Assembly: GCA_965219485.1 (NCBI GenBank)
Contig: OZ244774.1
Coordinates: forward strand, 1,612,001-1,676,000
DNA from: UBA8337 sp937907245
GTDB taxonomy: Bacteria; Pseudomonadota; Alphaproteobacteria; RS24
Length of the DNA stretch: 64,000 bases
Direction of reading: 5' to 3'
Position 1 is the stretch's first letter. Every line of letters starts with the position of its first letter. Below the pieces are notes generated by a model, which was given only the letters and a program-made list of their open reading frames with translations, did no database searches and was not told where the DNA came from. Below, piece by piece: positions 7,668 to 16,643 of the stretch. The position numbers were made by a program, and so were the translations under genes.

Positions 7668-9473
7668 TTGAAAGATCAAAATAATTTCCTTATCGCAGTG
7701 CTATTGAGCCTTGGCATTTTGTTGGGTTGGCAGTTTTTTGTAACCGAGCCGCGTATGGCCGAGGAACGCGCTGCCCGACAAGCGCAATTGGCCGAAGCCA
7801 ATGCGGATGCGCTAGTAACCAATCCGGGCTCCAGCACAGGCCTCACTCCATCAGCAAACAATGCCCCCGCCCCAACTGGCCAGCCGCTTGTCGCATCGCC
7901 ACAGGCCTTGCAAGCGCTCGCCTCTGGCTTTACCACCGCGCCGCGCTTAGCCATTGAGACCCCTAATTTAATTGGCTCCATCTCTTTAATGGGCGCCCGC
8001 TTTGACGATTTGATACTGCCTGCCTATGGCGCCACGGCCGAAGAAAATGCGCCCCGCCAACGGCTGTTGCAACGCCAAGGCGAGGTCGGACATTGGCAAG
8101 CCCATCACGGCTTTGTGAGCGGTGGCAGCAACATTACGCTACCCGACGAGAAGACCATTTGGCAGGTTGTGCAAGGCAATACACTGACCCCAAGCACCCC
8201 CGTTGTTTTGGCCCATACCACGCCAGAAGGCGTGCGTATGACCCAGCACATTAGCGTCGACGATAGCTATATGTTCACCATCACCCAAAGCGCTGAAAAT
8301 AAATCAGGGCAGCCAGTGACCCTCTATCCTTTCGGCCAAATCACCCGCTCGGGCCGCCCCGAGACGACCGATCTATTTATCTTACATGAAGGGCCCATTG
8401 GCTTTTTCGGCTCTGAAGGCGAAGGCCTCGTCGAAGCCGATTATGATGACTTACTAGAAGATGGCCCGGTGAAACATTCAGCTGAAGAAGGCTGGATTGG
8501 CTTTACCGACAAATATTGGGCCGCCGCGCTTGTGCCGCCTCAAGACGGCAAATTTACCGGCCGTTTTATAGCGGCTGCCGAAGGCCAACTGCCGGTTTAT
8601 CGGGCTGACTTTTTGCTGGCTGGAAAAAGCCTCGCGCCTGGCCAATCCATGCAATCGACCAGCCAGTTTTTTGCCGGCGCCAAAACCGTCGATGCCATCG
8701 ATGGCTATGCGGATGCGGGCGTCACTCGCTTTGACTTGCTGATTGACTGGGGCTGGTTTTACTTCCTAACCAAGCCGATGTTCACCGCTTTGCATTTCCT
8801 ATATGCGCTGATTGGCAATTACGGACTGGCTATTTTACTGGTCACGGTGATGATTAAAATCGCCTTTTTCCCGCTCGCCAGCCGCTCGTATGAGACGATG
8901 GCGAAAATGAAAAAACTGCAGCCGCGGATGGTGGAAATTCGCGAGAAGCACAAAGAAGACAAGCAAGCGCAACAACAAGAACTGATGAAGGTTTACCGCG
9001 AAGAAAAACTCAATCCGCTGGCTGGTTGCCTGCCGATTCTGGTTCAAATTCCGGTGTTCTTCGCGTTGTATAAAGTGTTGTTCGTGACCATTGATATGCG
9101 CCATCAGCCATTTTTTGGCTGGATTCAAGATCTCTCGGCACCCGATCCGACCTCGCTGTTCAACCTGTTTGGTTTGTTGCCATTTGATGTGCCAGGCTTC
9201 TTGCTCATCGGTGTTTGGCCGTTGATTATGGGCATTACCATGTTCGTGCAAATGCAAATGAACCCGCCGCCGCCCGATCCTATTCAGGCGCGTATGTTCC
9301 AGATTTTGCCAATTTTCTTCACCTTTATTTTGGCAGGCTTCCCCGCCGGTCTGGTGATTTACTGGGCTTGGAACAACTTCCTGTCTTTATTGCAACAGGG
9401 CTATATCATGCGCCGCAATGGGGTAGAAATTGAGCTGTTCAATAATATCGGGCTTGGTAAAAAGTCTAAGTAA
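7668..9473 (+). CDS. yidC: membrane protein insertase YidC
   Basis: 601 residues, started at TTG 7668 because AGGAGA precedes it by 6 bp. Residues 6-25 form the N-terminal transmembrane anchor, followed by a Pro/Ala-rich linker, the large periplasmic domain (about 80-340) and the conserved Oxa1-type core of five membrane segments from about 360. Core motifs include SYETMAKMKKLQP and NPLAGCLPILVQIPVFFALYK. YidC inserts proteins into the inner membrane, alone or with SecYEG, often on ribosomes delivered by SRP, whose RNA is also encoded in this window. The next gene, engB, follows after 17 bp. Confidence 0.97.
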   Translation: MKDQNNFLIAVLLSLGILLGWQFFVTEPRMAEERAARQAQLAEANADALVTNPGSSTGLTPSANNAPAPTGQPLVASPQALQALASGFTTAPRLAIETPNLIGSISLMGARFDDLILPAYGATAEENAPRQRLLQRQGEVGHWQAHHGFVSGGSNITLPDEKTIWQVVQGNTLTPSTPVVLAHTTPEGVRMTQHISVDDSYMFTITQSAENKSGQPVTLYPFGQITRSGRPETTDLFILHEGPIGFFGSEGEGLVEADYDDLLEDGPVKHSAEEGWIGFTDKYWAAALVPPQDGKFTGRFIAAAEGQLPVYRADFLLAGKSLAPGQSMQSTSQFFAGAKTVDAIDGYADAGVTRFDLLIDWGWFYFLTKPMFTALHFLYALIGNYGLAILLVTVMIKIAFFPLASRSYETMAKMKKLQPRMVEIREKHKEDKQAQQQELMKVYREEKLNPLAGCLPILVQIPVFFALYKVLFVTIDMRHQPFFGWIQDLSAPDPTSLFNLFGLLPFDVPGFLLIGVWPLIMGITMFVQMQMNPPPPDPIQARMFQILPIFFTFILAGFPAGLVIYWAWNNFLSLLQQGYIMRRNGVEIELFNNIGLGKKSK

Positions 9474-9490
9474 AGAGAGCCTTTTGGGTT

Positions 9491-10168
9491 ATGGAAAAAT
9501 CGGAGCAGGACAAGCTTTTAAAAGCTGGCCGTTGGCTGCTGGCCCAAGGCACTGAGTTTCGGCTCGGCGTCGTGGGACTAGAGCATTTGCCGCCCCCCGA
9601 CCGCATTGAGATTGCTTTTGCGGGTCGCTCGAACGTAGGTAAATCTTCCCTTATCAATGCCGTTACGGGCACCAAAAGATTAGCCCGCACTTCCAATACG
9701 CCTGGGCGCACACAAGAGCTGAACTTTTTTATGCTGGCGCCAGAGCGCAATGGCGGCGCGGCATGGCTGGTCGATTTGCCGGGCTATGGGTATGCGCGCG
9801 AAAGCAAAACCAAAATCGCGGCTTGGAATATATTGCTGAACGATTATTTGCGCGGGCGGCCAAATTTGCGCCGCGTCTTTATGTTGGTCGATAGTCGCCA
9901 TGGCTTGAAGAAAAACGATTTGGCGATGATGGATGACCTCGATGTCGCGGCTGTGTCGTATCAAATTATTTTGACCAAGGCCGATAAGTTGAAAAAAGGC
10001 CAGCTCGAAAAAGTGGTTTTACAAACCCAAGAGGCGCTGAGCAAACGCCCGGCCGCTTTTCCCGAGATTATCGCTACCTCAAGCGAAAAAGGCATGGCCA
10101 TTGATGATGTGCGCGCGGCCATAGCAAGTCTGGTTGATTTGTCCGAATTGGGATATAAAGCTCACTGA
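9491..10168 (+). CDS. engB: ribosome biogenesis GTPase EngB (YihA/YsxC)
   Basis: 225 residues. Single G domain: G1 GRSNVGKSS (45-53), switch I TSNTPGRTQ (68-76), G3 DLPGYGYA (95-102), G4 TKADK and a late SS G5. EngB is an essential GTPase in assembly of the large ribosomal subunit. It follows yidC and precedes argB by 17 bp, so the three probably share a transcript. Confidence 0.96.
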   Translation: MEKSEQDKLLKAGRWLLAQGTEFRLGVVGLEHLPPPDRIEIAFAGRSNVGKSSLINAVTGTKRLARTSNTPGRTQELNFFMLAPERNGGAAWLVDLPGYGYARESKTKIAAWNILLNDYLRGRPNLRRVFMLVDSRHGLKKNDLAMMDDLDVAAVSYQIILTKADKLKKGQLEKVVLQTQEALSKRPAAFPEIIATSSEKGMAIDDVRAAIASLVDLSELGYKAH

Positions 10169-10185
10169 TTAGCTGGAGTTGCCTT

Positions 10186-11121
10186 ATGGCCAAGAAACCC
10201 ATCTCGAAAGCAGGCTCAAAGACGAGCTCAAAAGCAACCTCTTCGCAGAGTTGGCTAAAGCAAGCGCATGTGCTGACACAAGCGCTGCCTTTCATGCAGC
10301 TTTATGACAAAAAAACCGTTGTCATTAAATACGGCGGCCACGCGATGGGCGACGAGCACCTGGCGGCAAAATTTGCCAATGATGTCGTATTGCTCAAACA
10401 AGCTGGCATTAATCCCGTGGTTGTGCACGGCGGCGGGCCTCAAATTGCGGCCATGCTGGAGCGCCTTGGCATTAAATCGACGTTTAAAAATGGCTTGCGG
10501 GTTACCGACGCGCAGACCATTGAAGTGGTCGAAATGGTTTTGGCAGGCGCCATCAACAAACAAATCGTCACCGCTTTGAACAACGCAGGCGGTACAGCCG
10601 TTGGGCTTTCGGGCAAGGACGGAAATTTACTGGTCGCGACAAAAACTAAAATTAAGCAAAAATCGCCCAAATCTAGCGTCGAAAAAGCCGTGAACTTGGG
10701 CTTTGTCGGCACGCCGACCCAGGTCAATACACAAGTGCTCGACACGATGTTGGCCTCAAACATTATTCCCGTCATCGCCCCGATTGCGACTTCGGCCAAA
10801 GGTCAAACCCTGAACGTGAACGCCGATACGGCCGCCGGCGCTCTGGCCAGCGCCTTGAACGCCGAGCGTTTGTTAATGCTGACCGATGTGACCGGCGTGT
10901 TGGATAAAAAAGGCGAGCTGCTGGAGCGCTTAAGCGTGCGCCAAGCCGCACAATTGATTAAAAACGGAACCGCCCAAGGCGGCATGATACCCAAGCTCGA
11001 AACAGCGATGAAAGCGGTAAAAGATGGCGTTGGCGCCACGGCCATTCTCGATGGCAGAGTGCCCCACGCGATTTTACTGGAGCTGTTTACGGCGCTCGGC
11101 GCTGGCACACTGGTTGAGTAA
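10186..11121 (+). CDS. argB: acetylglutamate kinase
   Basis: 311 residues. Phosphorylates N-acetylglutamate in the second step of arginine synthesis in the cytoplasm. Amino-acid kinase motifs KYGG (48-51), HGGGP (81-85), NGLRVTD and VNADTAAGALASAL are present. A Lys/Ser-rich extension (1-22) precedes the usual start. Residues 152-167 form a lysine-rich insertion that makes it slightly longer than most ArgB proteins. It sits one base before the DUF1036 gene. Confidence 0.95.
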   Translation: MAKKPISKAGSKTSSKATSSQSWLKQAHVLTQALPFMQLYDKKTVVIKYGGHAMGDEHLAAKFANDVVLLKQAGINPVVVHGGGPQIAAMLERLGIKSTFKNGLRVTDAQTIEVVEMVLAGAINKQIVTALNNAGGTAVGLSGKDGNLLVATKTKIKQKSPKSSVEKAVNLGFVGTPTQVNTQVLDTMLASNIIPVIAPIATSAKGQTLNVNADTAAGALASALNAERLLMLTDVTGVLDKKGELLERLSVRQAAQLIKNGTAQGGMIPKLETAMKAVKDGVGATAILDGRVPHAILLELFTALGAGTLVE

Positions 11122-11122
11122 C

Positions 11123-12139
11123 ATGAGCTGGTTTTTTAACAAGCGACTGACTTTGCTATCTGGCTTGATGGGGTTTGTCTTCCTATTTAGCCTCAGCACG
11201 GCCGAGGCGACGGTGCGCTTGTGCAATGAAACCTCGCATGTGCTGCAAGTGGCCGCCGCCTATCAGCAAGGCGTGGCCAGCAAAACAGAGGGCTGGATTA
11301 GTGTCTTGCCCGGAGACTGCGAAAACGGATTGGCTGATTTACCAGACAACGCCCAAGTGTTCACCTATGCCAAATCCGATGCTGCCCATGCTGGCGAGGG
11401 CTTGGTATTCGACGGTAGCGAGCGCTTTTGCGTCGGTGCCGATACCGAAGGATTTACCGTAGAGGGACGCCGCGATTGTCGTCGGCGCGGCTATGTGGAG
11501 GCTGATTTTACCCCCGTGGCTTCCAGCTCAGGTCGCCAGACCGTAACGTTTACGGAGAAAAGCGACTTTGGTCGTCGTCGCGCGTTGATGGCGGGCATTC
11601 AGCGATTGCTGTCTGATTTGCAATATGACATTGGCGCCGTCGATGGCTTTGGTGGCGAGCGCACGCGCGATGCGGCGGCCGCCTATAAATTGCGCTACGG
11701 CATCCGCAATGATCCGAAGGGAAAGACCCTGCTGGCCAAACTCATTAAAACCGCGCGAGATGAAGCCAGCCAGCGAGGGTTGATTTTGTGCAATAAAACC
11801 AGTTATTTGGTCTGGGCAGCCACGGGCATGCTGCGCGCCGATGTGTTTGAAAGCCGCGGTTGGACCCGCGTGCCTGGCGACAGCTGCGCACAAGTTTTCA
11901 ATCAGACTTTAGACGATAGATATTATTTTTATTACGCCGAAGCCATAGACGACAAAGGCAAGTCGATTGTCGAAGCGGGCCGACGAAAAGTCTGGAGCGG
12001 CGATCAAACCCTATGCACCAAGCCAACGCGGTTTGTTATTCGGGGCGACGAAAATTGTAAACAGCGCGGCTTCGACCGCCATAATTTTGTTCAAATCGAC
12101 ACGGGCACCGCCCGCCGGTGGAAAGTAAACTTAGAGTAA
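11123..12139 (+). CDS. secreted protein with two DUF1036 domains around a peptidoglycan-binding-like domain
   Basis: 338 residues from the ATG at 11123, immediately after the argB stop. Signal peptide at about 1-29 (hydrophobic core, ending STAEA). DUF1036 copy 1 begins RLCNETSH near 32 and copy 2 begins LCNKTSYLVWAA near 221; both have W-x-x-(V/L)-P-G-(D/x)-C and a later ...C...RG(Y/F). Between them, residues near 155-190 (IQRLLSDLQYDIGAVDGFGG then TRDAAAAYK) resemble a peptidoglycan-binding PG_binding_1 fold. The likely location is the periplasm, perhaps at the cell wall. DUF1036 has no established function. Confidence 0.85.
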   Translation: MSWFFNKRLTLLSGLMGFVFLFSLSTAEATVRLCNETSHVLQVAAAYQQGVASKTEGWISVLPGDCENGLADLPDNAQVFTYAKSDAAHAGEGLVFDGSERFCVGADTEGFTVEGRRDCRRRGYVEADFTPVASSSGRQTVTFTEKSDFGRRRALMAGIQRLLSDLQYDIGAVDGFGGERTRDAAAAYKLRYGIRNDPKGKTLLAKLIKTARDEASQRGLILCNKTSYLVWAATGMLRADVFESRGWTRVPGDSCAQVFNQTLDDRYYFYYAEAIDDKGKSIVEAGRRKVWSGDQTLCTKPTRFVIRGDENCKQRGFDRHNFVQIDTGTARRWKVNLE

Positions 12140-12140
12140 T

Positions 12141-12830
12141 ATGCAGCGTTTTAACGATATCGATGCTTGGGTTTTCGACCTAGACAACACACTTTACCCC
12201 GCCAGCCAAAACCTATTCGCCGAGATTGACGTGCGGATGACCGCTTTTATTCAAGACGCCCTGAGCGTCACCAAAGAGGAAGCCTTTCGTGTGCAGAAAG
12301 ATTTTTTGGGCGAATATGGCACCACGCTTTCCGGCCTAATGAATGTACATGGTTTGGAACCCGGCCCGTTTTTGGATTTTGTGCATGATCTGGACGTTTC
12401 TATTTTGACCCCCGACCCGAGCCTGAAACAAGCCATTGAAGCTTTACCTGGGCCAAAATATATTTTCACCAATGGCACCAAAGGCCATGCCGCACGCGTG
12501 TGCGAACGCTTGGGCCTCACCGATCTATTTGACGATGTGTTTGATATTGTCTCGGCCAATTATGTGCCCAAGCCCAATCCAGATATTTATCCGGTGATGC
12601 TGGAGAGTTTTGGTATCACTCCCGAAAAATCAGCATTTTTTGAGGATATGGCTCGTAATTTAACGCCTGCCCATAAGTTAGGCATGGCCACGGTTTTGGT
12701 GCATGAAGAAGGCCAAGACGCGGCTCAAAAAATGAATATGCCAGAAAAATACCGCACACATGATGACGCCCATATCGACCATACAACCGCAGATCTGGTT
12801 GGCTTTTTGAACGCTTTGGCCGCTGATTAA
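12141..12830 (+). CDS. HAD-family pyrimidine 5'-nucleotidase-like hydrolase
   Basis: 229 residues. HAD motif I is DLDNTLYP with Asp13 and Asp15; motif II is FTNG; motif III has a Lys in PKPNPDIYP; motif IV is FFEDMARNL. The sequence resembles the SDT1/PyrH-nucleotidase subgroup that removes phosphate from UMP and CMP. It starts two bases after the DUF1036 gene stop, so argB, the DUF1036 gene and this one form a tight run. The exact substrate is inferred from the subgroup, not shown. Confidence 0.85.
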   Translation: MQRFNDIDAWVFDLDNTLYPASQNLFAEIDVRMTAFIQDALSVTKEEAFRVQKDFLGEYGTTLSGLMNVHGLEPGPFLDFVHDLDVSILTPDPSLKQAIEALPGPKYIFTNGTKGHAARVCERLGLTDLFDDVFDIVSANYVPKPNPDIYPVMLESFGITPEKSAFFEDMARNLTPAHKLGMATVLVHEEGQDAAQKMNMPEKYRTHDDAHIDHTTADLVGFLNALAAD

Positions 12831-12838
12831 TTGTCTGA

Positions 12839-12866
12839 TTGACTTCATCTAGTAGCTTGTTAATTT
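12839..12866 (+). promoter_or_regulatory. possible promoter of dapD-dapE
   Basis: TTGACT (12839-12844) and TAATTT (12861-12866) are 16 bp apart, 70 bp before dapD. A perfect 10-bp palindrome AGACCGGTCT lies between this and the gene. Confidence 0.4.
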
Positions 12867-12936
12867 GACCCCAATCTTATCCAAGCTAAGACCGGTCTAA
12901 CCAAGTCTAACAAATGTGATTTTTCGAGGAATACCA

Positions 12937-13767
12937 ATGGACATGCAAAACGCTGAAACAATTATCAACGCCGCTTTTGACGACATCGCAAATGTTTCGC
13001 CCCAGACCCAAGGCGATGTGCGCGATGCCGTTTCGGCCGCTCTATTGGCCCTCGATGGCGGTGACTTGCGCGTGGCTGAGAAAACGGCAGATGGCAATTG
13101 GCAGGTCAATCAATGGCTCAAAAAAGCGGTGCTTTTGTCGTTCCGCTTGAACGATATGTCGATGCAATCTGGTGGCCCGCAAGGCTCCAGCTGGTGGGAC
13201 AAAGTGCCGTCGAAATTTGATGGCTGGGACGAAAGTACCTTTCAAGAGGCAGGCTTTCGCGCCGTGCCAAATTGCATCGTCCGCCGCTCCGCCTATATTG
13301 CGCCGGGCGTTGTTTTGATGCCGAGCTTTGTAAACCTAGGCGCTTATGTCGATAGCGGCACCATGGTCGACACTTGGGCGACGGTTGGCTCATGCGCGCA
13401 AATTGGTAAGAATGTGCATATTTCAGGCGGGGCCGGCATTGGCGGCGTTTTGGAACCTTTGCAAGCCGGGCCTGTGATTATTGAAGATAATTGCTTTATT
13501 GGCGCGCGCTCCGAAGTGGCCGAAGGCGTGATTGTGCGCGAAGGCGCGGTTTTATCTATGGGCGTGTTTATTTCTGGTTCGACTAAAATCGTCGACCGCG
13601 CTACGGGTAAAATTTATCGCGGCGAAGTGCCAGCCTATTCTGTGGTGGTGCCAGGCACGCTGCCATCCGAAACCGGCGATGTAAACTTGGCCTGTGCGGT
13701 GATTGTAAAAACCGTAGATGCGCAAACCCGCTCGAAAACATCGGTTAACGAATTATTGCGAGACTAA
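12937..13767 (+). CDS. dapD: 2,3,4,5-tetrahydropyridine-2,6-dicarboxylate N-succinyltransferase
   Basis: 276 residues from the ATG at 12937, which has CGAGGAAT in front; a start seven codons upstream lacks this. DapD transfers succinyl from succinyl-CoA to tetrahydrodipicolinate in the lysine/diaminopimelate pathway. A helical N-terminal domain is followed by a left-handed beta-helix (about 100-230) with the family stretch SCAQIGKNVHISGGAGIGGV. dapE follows after one base, so two successive pathway steps are coupled. Confidence 0.96.
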   Translation: MDMQNAETIINAAFDDIANVSPQTQGDVRDAVSAALLALDGGDLRVAEKTADGNWQVNQWLKKAVLLSFRLNDMSMQSGGPQGSSWWDKVPSKFDGWDESTFQEAGFRAVPNCIVRRSAYIAPGVVLMPSFVNLGAYVDSGTMVDTWATVGSCAQIGKNVHISGGAGIGGVLEPLQAGPVIIEDNCFIGARSEVAEGVIVREGAVLSMGVFISGSTKIVDRATGKIYRGEVPAYSVVVPGTLPSETGDVNLACAVIVKTVDAQTRSKTSVNELLRD

Positions 13768-13768
13768 A

Positions 13769-14929
13769 ATGACTTTGGATCCGGTTCAATTTGCAGTCGA
13801 CCTTATTCGCTGCCCTTCCGTTACCCCCGCCGATGCAGGGGCGCTCGATGTGCTGCAAAACGCGCTGAGCGAGATGGGGTTTACTTGCACCCGCCTGCCG
13901 TTTGAAGAAGCGGGAACCGATCCGGTTGATAATCTATATGCTCGTCTTGGCACGGGTTCGCCGCATATTTGTTTTGCCGGCCACACGGATGTGGTGCCTG
14001 TGGGAGCCGAAGCCGAATGGAAAGTCGACCCGTTTGCGGGCGAAATTCGCGACGATCATCTTTGGGGTCGTGGCGCCGCCGATATGAAAGGCGCCATTGC
14101 CGCTTTCGTGGCCGCGACGTCTGCGCATTTGCAAGCCAAGGGCGAAAATGGCATGCCCGCCGGCTCTATTTCTTTGCTGATTACCGGCGATGAAGAAGGC
14201 CCGAGCATCAATGGCACGCGCAAAATGTTGGGCTGGCTCGAAAGCCAAGGCGAGATTATCGACGACTGTTTGGTCGGCGAGCCAACCAATCCGAAGGCTT
14301 TGGGCGACATGATAAAAATCGGTCGTCGTGGCTCGGTCAACGGCGTGGTGCGTGTCGTTGGCACACAAGGCCATGTTGCCTATCCGCATTTGGCTGATAA
14401 CCCGGTGCCGCAATTGGCTGCCTTAATGGTCGCGCTTTCGAACGCGCCTCTGGATGACGGCACCGAGCATTTCCAACCGTCCAATCTCGAAGTCACTAAT
14501 TTCGATGTCGGCAATCCCACCACAAATGTCATTCCGGCCGAAGCCACGGCGCGGTTTAACATTCGCTATAATGACACTTGGCAAGCCGACAGCCTCAGCG
14601 CTTGGATTAAAACCCAGCTCGATGCGGCGCAAGGCTCGGCAGGCTATGAATTAGAGCTGTCGCATACCGGCGATTGCTTTTTGACCGAGCCGAATTCTTT
14701 TGTCGAACAATTGAGCGGCGCCGTCCGTGCCGTGACCGGACGCGAGCCAGAGCTTTCCACCTCGGGTGGCACATCGGACGCCCGCTTCATCAAAGATGTC
14801 ACGCGCGTGGTGGAGTTTGGCCTCGTTGGCGAGACCATGCATAAAGTGGATGAGCGTGTGCCGGTAGAAGATATTCGTAAATTATCGGCGATTTATGAAA
14901 CGCTGTTGGCGAGCTATTTCGCTTCCTAA
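13769..14929 (+). CDS. dapE: succinyl-diaminopimelate desuccinylase
   Basis: 386 residues from the ATG at 13769, just past the dapD stop. An M20 di-zinc hydrolase that removes succinate from N-succinyl-LL-diaminopimelate. Metal and catalytic residues are visible: His72 in GHTDVVP, Asp105 in RGAADMKG, Glu142/Glu143 in TGDEEGP and a late His in GETMHKVDE. The dimerisation lid domain lies at about 180-295. It converges with truA across 7 bp that include a GAGCTTAAGCTC palindrome. Confidence 0.96.
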   Translation: MTLDPVQFAVDLIRCPSVTPADAGALDVLQNALSEMGFTCTRLPFEEAGTDPVDNLYARLGTGSPHICFAGHTDVVPVGAEAEWKVDPFAGEIRDDHLWGRGAADMKGAIAAFVAATSAHLQAKGENGMPAGSISLLITGDEEGPSINGTRKMLGWLESQGEIIDDCLVGEPTNPKALGDMIKIGRRGSVNGVVRVVGTQGHVAYPHLADNPVPQLAALMVALSNAPLDDGTEHFQPSNLEVTNFDVGNPTTNVIPAEATARFNIRYNDTWQADSLSAWIKTQLDAAQGSAGYELELSHTGDCFLTEPNSFVEQLSGAVRAVTGREPELSTSGGTSDARFIKDVTRVVEFGLVGETMHKVDERVPVEDIRKLSAIYETLLASYFAS

Positions 14930-14936
14930 TTTGAGC

Positions 14937-15707
14937 TTAAGCTCCTTCGGGCGCTTCTAGCAGCTCAGCTGGATAGTCGACGTGCATGAAGGTAAGGCCT
15001 TCGGCCGGCGCCACTTGTGGGCATTGGGTTCGGTCGCGCGCCTCTAAAACCCCGCGGGCTTGTTCGAGCGAAAATTTGCCATCGCCAACGACTTTCAAAA
15101 CCCCCGCCAGCGAGCGCACCTGATGATGTAAAAAACTCGGCGCCGAAGCAATAATCGTAAACACTTCCCCATCTTGCGAGACTTCGAGCTGCGATAGGGT
15201 TTTTACCGCCGAAGCCGCTTGGCATTGCGACGAGCGAAACGTCGTAAAGTCATGGTGGCCGACGAAAATTTTTGCCGCTTCCTGCATCGGCTCAAGCTCC
15301 AGCGGGTAAGGCACAAACCAAGCATGGCCCAAATCAACGGTCAGGGGCGCCCGACGCGAAATGATTTTATATTCATAATGGCGCGCCAAGGCCGAAAAAC
15401 GCGCATCGAAATCATCGCGCGCAGGCGCTACCGCCAAAATCGCAACGGGGGCTGGCTTTAAATGAAAATTGAGACCTGCCATCACTTTCTCGGCCGTCCA
15501 ATTGGGGTCTTCTAAATCAAGGTGGCCCACTTGGCCGCGCGCGTGCACGCCTCTATCGGTGCGCCCGGCTCCAAAGACATTCAGCCTTTGGCCGCATAAT
15601 TTTTCAACCGCATCCGACAGCGCATCTTGCACGCCACCGCCGCCGCGCTGGCTTTGCCAGCCCAAATAGGGCGAGCCATCATACTCTATGGTAAGGCGCC
15701 AGCGCAT
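14937..15707 (-). CDS. truA: tRNA pseudouridine(38-40) synthase TruA
   Basis: 256 residues. Isomerises uridines 38-40 in the tRNA anticodon arm. The catalytic Asp51 sits in GAGRTDRGVHA; YEYKI and FLHHQVRSL (RNA-binding and active-site strands) are also present. It follows fmt by 3 bp in the order def-fmt-truA. Confidence 0.96.
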   Translation of the reverse strand: MRWRLTIEYDGSPYLGWQSQRGGGGVQDALSDAVEKLCGQRLNVFGAGRTDRGVHARGQVGHLDLEDPNWTAEKVMAGLNFHLKPAPVAILAVAPARDDFDARFSALARHYEYKIISRRAPLTVDLGHAWFVPYPLELEPMQEAAKIFVGHHDFTTFRSSQCQAASAVKTLSQLEVSQDGEVFTIIASAPSFLHHQVRSLAGVLKVVGDGKFSLEQARGVLEARDRTQCPQVAPAEGLTFMHVDYPAELLEAPEGA

Positions 15708-15710
15708 ATT

Positions 15711-16634
15711 CTAGACCTTTTGTCCGGAACGGAGCCCGCGCCCGCGCATAAAGTCTTCGCCGCTCATCGCGCCCTTGCCAGCTTTTTGCACCCGCAAAAG
15801 CTCAAGCGCGCCCTGCCCGCAATAAATAATCGCACCGTGTTTGGCCACTTCGCCAGCCGTTCCATCTTCGTTTAAGGGCTGCGCCTGCAACACTTTTACC
15901 CGTTCCCCATCGGCCTCAAACCAAGCGCCAGGAAAAGGCGAAAGTCCGCGAATGTGAAAATCTAACTCACTGGCCGAGCGTGAAAAATCTAACCGCGCTT
16001 CCGCTTTATCAATTTTTTCCGCATAGCAAATGCCTTCCGCGGCTTGAGGTTGAGCTGCCAGATCAGGCTGCGCCATCAGGGCTTGTGTCACCGCTAGCCC
16101 CCCCAATTCGGCCAGCTTATCGTGCAGGCTGGCGGCCGTGTCTTGCGGGGCAATGGCCAGCTCGCGCGACAATAAAACGGGGCCCGTATCCAAGCCCGCC
16201 TCCATTTGCATAATGGCGACGCCCGTATGACTATCGCCCGCCATAATGGCGCGTTGAATGGGCGCCGCGCCACGCCAGCGTGGCAATAGCGAGGCATGAA
16301 TATTCCAACACCCAAGGCGCGGCGTATCCAGCCAGACTTGCGGTAAAATCATCCCGTAGGCCACAACAATGGCCAGGTCGGCATCGTGCTTTTGAAATAC
16401 CTCTAACGCCGCCTCATCTTTCAACGTCGAGGGCGTAAATACCTCTATGCCAGCCACCTCCGCCGCTTGATGCACCGGCGCTTTTACCAGCTTTAGCCCG
16501 CGCCCTTGCTTGGCAGGCGGGCGCGCGTAAACCGCGACAATTTCATGACCGTTGCCGCGCGCAAAGGCCTGCAGGGCATCCAAAGCAGACACCGCAAAAT
16601 CGGGGGTTCCCATGAAGATAAGACGCAAGCCCAT
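15711..16634 (-). CDS. fmt: methionyl-tRNA formyltransferase
   Basis: 307 residues. Formylates Met-tRNAi with 10-formyl-tetrahydrofolate. The N-terminal Rossmann domain begins FMGTPDFAV. The catalytic loop reads NIHASLLPRWRGAAPI, and a later DTG loop follows. The C-terminal OB-like domain (about 205-307) binds tRNA. It lies 9 bp downstream of def, whose product removes the same formyl group after translation. Confidence 0.96.
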   Translation of the reverse strand: MGLRLIFMGTPDFAVSALDALQAFARGNGHEIVAVYARPPAKQGRGLKLVKAPVHQAAEVAGIEVFTPSTLKDEAALEVFQKHDADLAIVVAYGMILPQVWLDTPRLGCWNIHASLLPRWRGAAPIQRAIMAGDSHTGVAIMQMEAGLDTGPVLLSRELAIAPQDTAASLHDKLAELGGLAVTQALMAQPDLAAQPQAAEGICYAEKIDKAEARLDFSRSASELDFHIRGLSPFPGAWFEADGERVKVLQAQPLNEDGTAGEVAKHGAIIYCGQGALELLRVQKAGKGAMSGEDFMRGRGLRSGQKV

Positions 16635-16643
16635 CGGGCGTTC

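Noticed and set aside
13934..14413. 159-residue minus-strand ORF opposite dapE
   Set aside because: Antisense shadow; dapE has all catalytic motifs in its own frame.
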